DNA of 64,000 bases, from the NCBI GenBank assembly GCA_003117195.1, contig BDSI01000010.1, positions 1,009,875 to 1,073,874 of the forward strand, given 5' to 3'. The DNA is from Eudorina sp. 2006-703-Eu-15 (taxonomy: Eukaryota > Chlorophyta > Chlorophyceae > Chlamydomonadales > Volvocaceae). Shown here piece after piece: positions 42,635-54,600 of this stretch. Under the pieces are notes generated by a model that was not told where the DNA came from, searched no databases, and saw only the letters and a list, made by a program, of their open reading frames with translations. Within the stretch, counting starts at the first letter, position 1, and each line of letters starts with the position of its first letter. The position numbers and the translations under genes were made by a program.

Positions 42635-45600
42635 GGGCGATGCTTGCATAAACAGATACCGCAAACGAACCCCATACCGTATTCGTTAGGTATGGGACAA
42701 AGTATGGTTACTAATGGTTACATTTCATCGTACAGCCTCTAATTGTTTGCAATAAAATCATTAAATATGGTGTGCCTCGCATACGGTAACCCTGTACGCC
42801 GGCACCACAGCGCGGGCGAACCTAATAGGTCTACGAATTTCTGTTTGCTCACACCCTCAAGCACTGACCAGGTTTACATTATTGTGCCATTGGCTTCTAC
42901 TGCTTTCGTCTGTCTTGCCCAGGACGTTACGTACTAATCAAGTAGAGCATAAACTTCCGACCGCATCTTTACACTAACGACTGTGTACTCACTCGCCCCA
43001 GTAGCCGAGCTGCTGGGCGATAGTTTGGTTGTCAGAGCACATAAACTCGATCGAGTTAGCGGCGGTATCTGCTTGCAAAAACGTAGGGTGCGGGGTGCGT
43101 GCGTCAGCGTAGCTAGGTAACGAATGATGCGGATAAAAGAGGCGCTGTGCTGCAGGTACTAGCTGCACAATTATAAGAGTTATAAGAGCGAGCAAGCAAC
43201 GAACGGTCGCACACACCGTCTCCACCGCTGCCCTGCTTTGCCTCCAGTCTCAATCGAGCACCGATGATGTAGTCAGAGCAGTGGCTCCAACCCAGAGACC
43301 AATCGCCCCACAGCCCGTCTGTAATGCTGATGACGGAATTGTCCACCGCGCAAGTCATCCTGCGTGTATGTGCGTGGGTACATCCTGATGAGAAGCAAGC
43401 CATCAACCGGTTGCCTACTGTAAGCATCCCTGAGAAAATGATATGTACTTCAATAATTTTATAATATGTACACGGCGGGAAGATCAAAGCCGAAAGTAAA
43501 AGAATGGGTACTACAATCTGGTTTACCTTGCCTAAAGCAATTACAAGCCGTTTAAACGGTGTATCGTGTTAATAACACGGCTTGTATGTGTATTCACTGG
43601 CCAAGTTATTAACGATTAACCGGTATACTTGAGCTCAAACGTTCATAAAGTAAACTCGCAAATAAACCGGAAGGTTACGGATTGATTGCCGTGCGTGTGT
43701 CACCCATAAAGATCGATCTACGGCTCCCATCCATCTGTCGTTCCATGTATTATTCGTGTGCAGAGCCGGACACGGCAAATGAAGCGTACGTAATATCCGC
43801 ACGCAGCAGGCAACGCCCTCCAGTTCTCCATGCAGCTGATAGCAACAATTAAGATGTAGATCAATGGTAGGTATCACTGATTCAATACCGATGGAGTACG
43901 CAAAATGAATGGAGTGCCACCCTACCTTGCATTACACGCGCAATAATATGTCATAACGAATATATAAACAGTCATTCATTCATTTATACCTCAGGCCATT
44001 GAGCGCGGTGTCGTCATGCTCGCTACCACCATCAACCTCAACGCGAAGCTGGAAACCCTGCAACTTGCCGCCAATGATGTTGCCATCCAACGCGGCCCCG
44101 TAGCTGCAGAATTTCGCATCCTGTGTATGGTACGTGCATGCGTTCAGATATGTGCAGATAATTACATCGGCAACATACATGTGCGTGTGATGATTGTGCG
44201 CTGGCGGCTGTACAGCACACGCTACATGATGTCCGTACGTAAGCGTACGTTATGCCCCACGCGAGGTTTATTTGCATTTCTACTATCAGTCCCCGCTGTG
44301 TGACATGTTGAGACTAGACTGACATACTCATGTACGCAGGCGCGTATTACTTCCAATTAACTTGCTTGTCATTTAGGTGCTGCTGCTGGCGAGTATATTT
44401 TGTCACCCACCAGCCAGTCTCCAAACCAGCCGTCGCTGACGGTGACGAAGGTGACCTGGCTACCATACTGAGCCGGTGGTGGTGGCGACGGCGGCGATGG
44501 CGGCGCGTTGGGGTATACTTTGGGGTTCACAGAGTTTACGCAGCACGTAATGCGCAAACCTGCACGCACGATGTAAAACGCGCATTAATCAAAACGTCAA
44601 ACATGATGAACGAAGTGCTAAGATTGCACTTTGCAAGGTGCGTTTGCCGAACGACGGAGTGAAGCAAACATTATTTGTTCGCACGTCGATATATAGGGTT
44701 ACTAGGGTATATGTATGCGATTTGAGTAGGTTCTTGAGTAGTGCGTGGACATAGGCACGCAAGCGCACTCCTAACCATCATGTTTTCCATTGCGCTCCGG
44801 TGCTAGCACTGGCGGGGCTTCCCTAGCATGTATGCCGAACGAGCGAATAAGCAAGCAAGTAGCGACGTGAACGCCACCGCATGGCATGCTATATACTCTG
44901 TAGACACACGATCGGAAGGGCCGATTGAATCATGCATCAACCAGAAGCTGCTGATGGAACATGACCATGATGAATACATCAATAGCATGACGCCGGGCAG
45001 CGGCATGCACGATTAATGACATATGTTTATTGGCGCCTTATAGTGTGCGAGCGACTCACCGTTGAAGGCCGTGTCGTCGCCGTCCACCTGTAAGCAAGTC
45101 AGCAAGGCCGCGCAACAAGCAAGGGAAGCGGAAGGCATAAATACACGCACGTCAGTGTAGCCAGTGTGTTTGCGTCCAAATACACAGTGCGTGTGCTGGC
45201 GAAAAGCCCAATGTGCCGTATTATGACTTATCAGAAAAGGACCAGCTAGCAGATGCCCTCCAGTAACATATCATGGTATATACAACTCCAGGATCGTTAT
45301 TCCCTGCACAGTCCCTATGGCATAAACAGGTCGGTTACCGGTCGGTAGCAAAGTCGGTTACCGGGGGGGTCGGGATTGGGTCGTTTTTGGGTCGGTTACC
45401 CGTCGGCTCGGTTACTGGGTGGGGTCGGTTACCGACCTGGGGGGGGTCGGTAACTGGGGGCTCGGTAACCGAGCCTCGTAAGTTTCCGAGCCCCCAGTTA
45501 CCGACCCCCCCCAGGTCGGTAACCGACCCCACCCAGTAACCGAGCCGACGGGTAACCGACCCAAAAACGACCCAATCCCGACCCCCCCGGTAACCGACCC

Positions 45601-48600
45601 CCAAGCCCGGTAAATGAGCCCCCCATGGTCAGTAACCGATCGATAGCTGGGGGTACTGTGTATGAAAGCATCATCCAAAATGTTACAGAAGCACCGGTAT
45701 ATAGGGGCCTGTCCACGCTGTCCACACCCGGTCATGTGTCCTGTCCACACTGTCCACGCCATCCACGCAGCCGTGTCCACACTGTCCACGCCCGGTCATG
45801 TGGTGCTGTCCACGCCCGGTCATGTGGTGCTGTGTCCACGCTATCAACGCCCATCCACGCGGCCCTGTCCACTCTGTCCACGCCCGGTCATGTTGTCCTG
45901 TCCACGCTGTCCACGCCAACTCATGTGGTCCTGCCTGTCCACACTATCAACACCCATTCATGCGCCCATGTCAACGCTGCCAACAAACACCCAGCCAAGC
46001 GGACCTGTCCATGCTGTCCACGCACCGCTGCATACATCAAATGTTGTTATGTGAATTCCCAACATAGCGCATTACCCAGCATGTCAACCCTGCCAGTCTC
46101 AGCACGCGTGTAAGTGGGCTTCTTCTGGTTACCCGTCTAACGTCACAGACATGCCCCTCTACCACTTCACCCCGCCGCTGTGCGCTTCTTCCTTGTCTCC
46201 CCACTCCCACCCCGGCCATCTGCCCTCCCACTGCAACCCGGCTTGCCCTGCACCATTCCCCCTCCTCCCTTACCCCGGCGTTTAGCCGCCCGATTAACCT
46301 CCTCAACTTTCCTTGCCTCATCTCTGTCACCGCCATCACTGCTGCTGCTCCCGCTCGTACTGAACAAAGCGTCACTGTCCTCCCTAGTGGGAGGCATGTT
46401 GTAGGGCTACAATAAGTGGAGCCCCGACCCCCAGTGTTCCCGGTGGTGTCTCTATCTGCCATCTCCACCTCAACGCAGCCTCCACTGGAGGTGGCACCTA
46501 TTCACCAATGCGATCCACATCCAACCATGCCTTTACACATCCCTGCCTCTTAAAAGGCCCTTCATCACGTGCACCCATGCCCTACATAGTCTAAGATGTG
46601 CACATACACACCAGTATGCACCAACTGGCCGCCTTGCTTAAGCCTTGCTTAGCCGCTCGCCCCTGCAGCTGCTGTGCTCCACAAGTGCTCCCCCATCCAG
46701 CAGCCACGCCAGCCTCTCCTGGGGAGAAAGGTGGTTGTAAAGCTATCACTGACAGACTAACAACGTTGTGCAAATAACGTTAAGTACAGTTACTCAGAGT
46801 AGCAAAAAGAGGACTACGACTATCTGGCGAACGAAGTCCCACAAGCCTATCATCCCTAGCAGGTCGCATTAACTAAAATCAAATCCTATTTAAGGCAAGC
46901 GTCACTTTGGGCTGTGCAGCCTAATGTTTGCAGAACTTACGTTCTCCAAGTAGCACTGCGCTTGCTCCCGGAGTGGTCGTCTCGCACCATGTAGCTTTCA
47001 TGTCATTCGTCTGTAATACAAACAGAGTGTCGGCAGCATTTGTCCTGTTAGCGGGGGTAGCCGAACCCATCGATGCAACGTGCAACAAAGCAGCAAAACG
47101 GCGAACCCAAAGCTCCAGCACATCAACGTAGTTACATCCTCACCAGAATGTGTAGTCTCATTCCAATAAACAAACCATGCTATCGGTCTGTACTATTCTT
47201 ACGCTTGCAAAGCCAGCCCCAAGAGCTCGCCAGAACACTGGGAGATGCGGCAACTGGACTGCCTTTCTACATCAGATACTTAATACAGATCTGGAAAGCG
47301 TCATTGGGATGAGCGTATGGTAAGCACCGGGCTCGGTCAACTTGGTTGTTAGCTGCGTACGTCCAGCAGTCAAGGATAACAGTACGCATGTTGACGGAAG
47401 AATGTGATATCACACATAATATGGTATATAAGTATAAGTTAATTGGATAAGATGAACACAGGCGTTCGTGAGAATTCAGCAGCAAATGTGCATCCGTACC
47501 CAATGAATGTGGGCACTTTAGTGTCGCCCTCTAAGCCTCTGTGTTGCAGCTTAACATAAAAATATATCCACGCCATAGGTGACCTAGCGCCCCCACGCGG
47601 ATGGCAGTCGGACCACATCGTCCCGTGTCCCAAAGTAATGTAACACACTCGCATAGCTACCTCTTGCATCCTACGAATTCTCTGTAAGCTATGCTTGTTG
47701 GTATGGATTGTTGAGCTTCGTGGCCACTACAATAGAACTTGCGCTCCGACCGCAGCAAAATTGCTCCGGTCGATACAGGCACTGTGTTGTGTGACCTCTT
47801 GCCAAGAAACGTGTCTTATATTTCATATCGTTATATTTGTTGATGGAACGGCGTTGTCCCGTTGTCCTGCAATGACAATTGCGGTTAAAGTTCGGTCACT
47901 GTGTCAAGTTGTCCTCCATACTGGAGTGAAGCATTTCTTATGCATCATATCGATACTCCTGAAAGGTTTGTCACTGGACAGGTGTCACCTAGCTGTCTGG
48001 TGACGAACACAGAAGGTTTGCTCCGGCCGATGCAACATTGCTCCGGTCGATACAGACACCGGGACTTGCGAATTAATGCCCTCACGGGTTGTGCTAAGCC
48101 TTTTTAACGCATCATATCAATATTCTTGAAAGATTTGTTATGAAAAGTTTAGCGGTGCCGGATACTCGAGTGAACCATTTACACTCCGCAAGGGCCCGAC
48201 CCTGTTGTGCACGGTACCAGCACAGGCCATGTCATGTCGCACGTCAGCCTTCCTCTCACACACAAAGCACCTTGTCTGTAATGATGCAATAGCACGTGCG
48301 GTGCCACCATGTGCGGACTTGCCATCATGGTGGCGCCCCTCCCTCCCCCGGGCACATAACGAATAAACAACCCATCCCGCTCCCATCACCCTCTGCACAC
48401 TCTACGACATTCGTTCCATACATACACAGCACTCTCTCAGCTGCAGCTCATGCATTGCACCATTTCCACGCCACTGGCACCGCCTTCCTTTCACGACGGG
48501 CACTACAACGCATCACCTCGCCCAGTCTTCTGCAATATCAGCGCGGGCCAGGCTTTGTCATGCACGGCATCAGCACATTGGGCCCCCCCACCTCCCCCAG

Positions 48601-51600
48601 GCTAAAAATGAACAACCCATCCAGATCCCATCACCGACCGCGCACTCCAAGATCGATGCTCAGTACACAGCACGTATGTCGTACATTACACTGCACACAA
48701 TGTGAAAAACTGCACGTGCCCTACACGCGGGGGTTATGGGGCCAGGAAACGGGTGACATGCCAGTGCCGAGCTAGCACCACGAGCATGGGGGTGCCTGAT
48801 GGCTTGGGTGGGGCACGGGCCAGCATGGCCATGGCACAATGGAGTTGGTGAACCACCAGGGCCCATCGGGCGAGGCGTACGGCTGCCTCCGCACCACTGG
48901 GCAGCGCAGGCATCGGTCAATCTGACCTGCAAGGCTAGGGCTGTGGTGCCATGCTGCCTTGACCACCTCGTTCACCTCACCGTCAGGACCACTATGGTGA
49001 ACCAGCGCCTGGGCCTGCCCGAACGACATCTGGCCGTCCCCCCGCCCCCCGCATCTGGGGGAATCAAGAACCACACACCCGGCTGGAGCTTGAGGTCCCC
49101 GACCCAAAGCTCCTTCAGCAGCTGGCATCGACGTTGTACCTTTCCCGTCGTACAAGCGGCCCAAGTCCAGGTGCTCGGCGTTAGTGAGTTTGTGCCGGTC
49201 ATTTTCCACATTGCCCAGGCGGATGCAGGGCAGTCCCTCGCGAAGGTACTCTTGGTCCCACATTCCAGGGTCGGTGTCGTCGTCGTAGTCGTCCTCACAC
49301 TTGCCAATGGCCCTGTAGGCGGGCGACCGGCGCAGTGCAAGTGTCACCTCCTTGTCCAGCACCGAGAAGAACATGCTGGATTCACCACGGTGTCCTTAAT
49401 GACGCCCCCGATCACATGCATGCCGTTGTACTGGATCCCGACCGCAGGGTTGAAGTACATAAGCCGGTACAATGGGCAAGGGAGCTCGTCCTGCCCTAAG
49501 GTGAGCTCCTGCAGGGATGTAGGCCCCGATGCCTGTGCACCCAGCACTTGAAACACCCCGTCTGTGAAGCCGAGCAATGGCCATCCGAGGTGCACGTGGT
49601 GGTGATGCCGTGCAGATGTGCATGGCTTGCCATGCGGATGTGCATGGCCTGGCTAGGGTTGTGGTAATGAGAGACCGCCGAGTTGCATGGGGAGGGCGGG
49701 CTTGCTCCGGCCGATGCAATATTGCTCCAGCCGATACAGATACCAGGACTTGCGAGTTATTGCCCTCTCGGGTTGTGCTAAGACTCTCTTACGCATCGTA
49801 TCGATATTCCTGACAATTCTGTTGATGGAACGGCGTCGCCTGGCTGTGCCTAGCTGTCTGGTGACAATGTCAGAGGGTTTGCTCCGGCCGATGCAATATT
49901 GCTCCTGCCGATACTGACACCCGGCCTTGCAAGATATTGCCCTCCCGGGTTGTGCTCAGCCTTTCTTACGCATTGTATGAATATTCTTGACGGACGCAGA
50001 ACGGACACAGAATTGCCGTGCCATATATGTATATCACCATTTACACTCAGCCCGGGCCGGGCCCTGTCATGCACGGTTACCTGGTTAACCCTAGCCGTCA
50101 ACACATACACACAGCACCTTGTTCGTAATGAACCAATATCACATGCAATGCAGCCACGTATACCACTTCCTCCCCGCCCAGTCCAAGGGCGACTAAGAGA
50201 CTGCGGCCATACATGTCCAACACACCTGTCCCTTACAGCAGAATCGCTAGGGTTTCCAGAACATGCCAACTGCCAACATTCTAATTAGACAGATCACCAC
50301 CCACTGTTGCCTGGTACACACGTCACAGGCGCCCAGACAAAAAGCCAGGGTTTCGCAGTCCCTTTCGCTTCAGTGACAACCGGCTCGCCAAACTTCCCTT
50401 GCTGCCCCAATCTGCCGTAAAAGAACCTGGAGGGGAGGGCATAGCGCAGCAAGAGCTGAAAATGCCCGCATCCGAGCTGCCGACCTGCCCACACTACAGC
50501 GGACGAAGGGCGCCGCTCTCCGGTCACGAACAGCGCGGATGTATGTGTGCAAGGGCGCGGCGGGTGCTCACGCCCACATGCATGGACAGTGTGGACAGCC
50601 CCAGGCCCCCTCCCCCCTTCTCATATCACATGTGTGAATGGTGCCCGCAGGGACAGGTCATTGCTGCTATTACATGTGCCACGCATTGGTTCATCGATTC
50701 TTGTCCCCGTGCGTGGACAGCGTGGACATGCGCATGGAGCCAGGCCTGCACAGCTTCCCCCACAGCCCCCCCCCCCGCCGTCCCCGTGGCACCCATACCA
50801 GCGACACCTCACCTGGGGTGCTAGCTGCCGCAGGCCCTGCTCGCCCAGCGCCAGCGCCAATGACGCAGCCGTTGGTCGCTGAACCCATGACACCGCCCGG
50901 TGCGCCGCCCGAGCCGCCGCCCTGCCCACCCTACAGCAGACGAAGGGCGCCGCTCTCCGTTCACGAACAGCGCGGATGTATGTGTGCAAGGGCGCGGCGA
51001 GTGCTCACGCCCGCGTGCGTGGACAGTGTGGACAGCCCCAGGCCCCCTCCCCCCTTCTCAAAGCGCATGAGTGAATGGTGCCCGCAGGGACAGGTCATTG
51101 CTGCTATTACATGTGCCACACATTGGTTCATCGACCTGGTTCATCGAACCTTGTCCCCGTGCGTGGACAGCGTGGACATGCGCATGGAGCCAGGCCTGCA
51201 CAGCTTGCCCCATCCTCCCCCCGCCGTCTCCGTGGCACCCATACCAGCGACACCTCACCTGGGGTGCTAGCTGCCGCAGGCCCTGCTCGCCCAGCGCCAG
51301 CGCCAACGACGCAGCTGTTGGTCACTGCACCCATGACACCGCCCGGTGCGCCGCCCGAGCCGCCGCCCTGCCCACCCTACAGCGGACGAAGGGCGCCGCT
51401 CTCTGTTCACGAACAGCGCGGAAGTATGTGTGCAAGGGCGCGGCGAGTGCTCACGCCCGCGTGCGTGGACAGTGTGGACAGCCTGGGGCCCCTCCCCCCT
51501 TCTCATAGCGCACGAGTGAATGGTGCCCGCAGGGACAGGTCATTGCTGCTATTACATGTGCCACGCATTGGTTCATCGACCTGGTTCATCGATCCTTGTC

Positions 51601-54600
51601 CCCGTGCGTGGACAGCGTGGACATGCGCATGGAGCCAGGCCTGCACAGCTTGCCCCATCCTCCCCCCGCCGTCTCCGTGGCACCCATACCAGCGACACCT
51701 CACCTGGGGTGCTAGCTGCCGCAGGCCCTGCTCGCCCAGCGCCAGCGCCAACGACGCAGCTGTTGGTCACTGCACCCATGACACCGCCCGGTGCGCCGCC
51801 CGAGCCGCCGCCCTGCCCACACTACAGCGGACGAAGGGCGCCGCTCTCTGTTCACGAACAGCGCGGAAGTATGTGTGCAAGGGCGCGGCGAGTGCTCACG
51901 CCCGCGTGCGTGGACAGTGTGGACAGCCTCGGGCCCCCTCCCCCATTCTCAAAGCGCACGAGTGAATGGTGCCCGCAGGGATAGGTCATTGCAGCTATTA
52001 CATGTGCCACACATTGGTTCATCGACCTGGTTCATCGATCCTTGTCCCCGTGCGTGGACAGCGTGGACATGCGCATGGAGCCAGGCCTGCACAGCTTGCC
52101 CCATCCTCCCCCCGCCGTCTCCGTGGCACCCATACCAGCGACACCTCACCTGGGGTGCTAGCTGCCGCAGGCCCTGCTCGCCCAGCGCCAGCGCCAACGA
52201 CGCAGCTGTTGGTCACTGCACCCATGACACCGCCCGGTGCGCCGCCCGAGCCGCCGCCCTGCCCACCCTACAGCGGACGAAGGGCGCCGCTCTCTGTTCA
52301 CGAACAGCGCGGAAGTATGTGTGCAAGGGCGCGGCGAGTGCTCACGCCCGCGTGCGTGGACAGTGTGGACAGCCTCGGGCCCCCTCCCCCCTTCTCATAG
52401 TGCACGAGTGAATGGTGCCCGCAGGGACAGGTCATTGCTGCTATTACATGTGCCACGCATTGGTTCATCGACCTGGTTCATCGATCCTTGTCCCCGTGCG
52501 TGGACAGCGTGGACATGCGCATGGAGCCAGGCCTGCACAGCTTGCCCCATCCTCCCCCCGCCGTCTCCGTGGCACCCATACCAGCGACACCTCACCTGGG
52601 GTGCTAGCTGCCGCAGGCCCTGCTCGCCCAGCGCCAGCGCCAATGACGCAGCCGTTGGTCGCTGAACCCATGACACCGCCCGGTGCGCCGCCCGAGCCGC
52701 CGCCCTGCCCACCCTACAGCAGACGAAGGGCGCCGCTCTCCGTTCACGAACAGCGCGGATGTATGTGTGCAAGGGCGCGGCGAGTGCTCACGCCCGCGTG
52801 CGTGGACAGTGTGGACAGCCCCAGGCCCCCTCCCCCCTTCTCAAAGCGCATGAGTGAATGGTGCCCGCAGGGACAGGTCATTGCTGCTATTACATGTGCC
52901 ACACATTGGTTCATCGACCTGGTTCATCGAACCTTGTCCCCGTGCGTGGACAGCGTGGACATGCGCATGGAGCCAGGCCTGCACAGCTTGCCCCATCCTC
53001 CCCCCGCCGTCTCCGTGGCACCCATACCAGCGACACCTCACCTGGGGTGCTAGCTGCCGCAGGCCCTGCTCGCCCAGCGCCAGCGCCAACGACGCAGCTG
53101 TTGGTCACTGCACCCATGACACCGCCCGGTGCGCCGCCCGAGCCGCCGCCCTGCCCACCCTACAGCGGACGAAGGGCGCCGCTCTCTGTTCACGAACAGC
53201 GCGGAAGTATGTGTGCAAGGGCGCGGCGAGTGCTCACGCCCGCGTGCGTGGACAGTGTGGACAGCCTCGGGCCCCCTCCCCCCTTCTCATAGTGCACGAG
53301 TGAATGGTGCCCGCAGGGACAGGTCATTGCTGCTATTACATGTGCCACGCATTGGTTCATCGACCTGGTTCATCGATCCTTGTCCCCGTGCGTGGACAGC
53401 GTGGACATGCGCATGGAGCCAGGCCTGCACAGCTTGCCCCATCCTCCCCCCGCCGTCTCCGTGGCACCCATACCAGCGACACCTCACCTGGGGTGCTAGC
53501 TGCCGCAGGCCCTGCTCGCCCAGCGCCAGCGCCAACGACGCAGCTGTTGGTCACTGCACCCATGACACCGCCCGGTGCGCCGCCCGAGCCGCCGCCCTGC
53601 CCACACTACAGCGGACGAAGGGCGCCGCTCTCTGTTCACGAACAGCGCGGAAGTATGTGTGCAAGGGCGCGGCGAGTGCTCACGCCCGCGTGCGTGGACA
53701 GTGTGGACAGCCTCGGGCCCCCTCCCCCATTCTCAAAGCGCACGAGTGAATGGTGCCTGCAGGGATAGGTCATTGCTGCTATTACATGTGCCACACATTG
53801 GTTCATCGACCTGGTTCATCGATCCTTGTCCCCGTGCGTGGACAGCGTGGACATGCGCATGGAGCCAGGCCTGCACAGCTTGCCCCATCCTCCCCCCGCC
53901 GTCCCCGTGGCACCCATACCAGCGACACCTCACCTGGGGTGCTAGCTGCCGCAGGCCCTGCTCGCCCAGCGCCAGCGCCAACGATGCAGCCGTTGGTCGC
54001 TGAACCCATGACACCGCCCGGCGCGCCGCCTGAGCCGCCGCCCTGCCCACCCTACAGCGGACGAAGGGCGCCGCTCTCCGTTCACGAACAGCACAGAAGT
54101 ATGTGTGCAAGGGCGCGGCGAGTGCTCACGCCCGCGTGCGTGGACAGTGTGGACAGCCCCGGACCCCCTCCCCCCTTCTCATAGCGCAAGAGCGAATGGT
54201 GCCTGCAGGGACAGGTCATTGCTGCTATTACATGTGCCACGCATTGGTTCATCGATCCTTGTCCCCGTGCGTGGACAGTGTGGACATGCGCATGGAGCCA
54301 GGCCTGCACAGCTTGCCCCATCCTTCCCCCGCCGTCCCCGTGGCACCCATACCAGCGACACCTCACCTGGGGTGCTAGCTGCCGCAGGCCCTGCTCGCCC
54401 AGCGCCAGCGCCAGATACTGCACTTGGCTGAGCCTCTGTACCCCTCGAGCGCCACAGCAGGAAGTGTGTCCTCCTTCTTCTCATCTAACTTGGACAGCTT
54501 TCACGGTGCCTTCCTTGAGATCAGGATGCGACGCTATTCTGTGAATTTCAAGGCAATTATCTCGGTCGCACAGGTGCTTGTCACAGCCATAATTGGTTAT

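Noticed and set aside
36010..45087. Treating the VMO-I exons at 36-45 kb as a separate gene
   Set aside because: Domain 1 is incomplete without the exon at 45060-45087, phases match across the gap, and the gap is explained by a mobile element. No new start or signal peptide is seen.
51075..51965. Open frame of 296 codons (and about 20 others) across the 446-bp satellite
   Set aside because: The frames recur in every unit and in all frames because the unit is GC-rich and 446 is not a multiple of three. No consistent protein is conserved.
50475..54414. CRISPR-like array
   Set aside because: Units are 446 bp without short repeats and unique spacers, and the context is eukaryotic.
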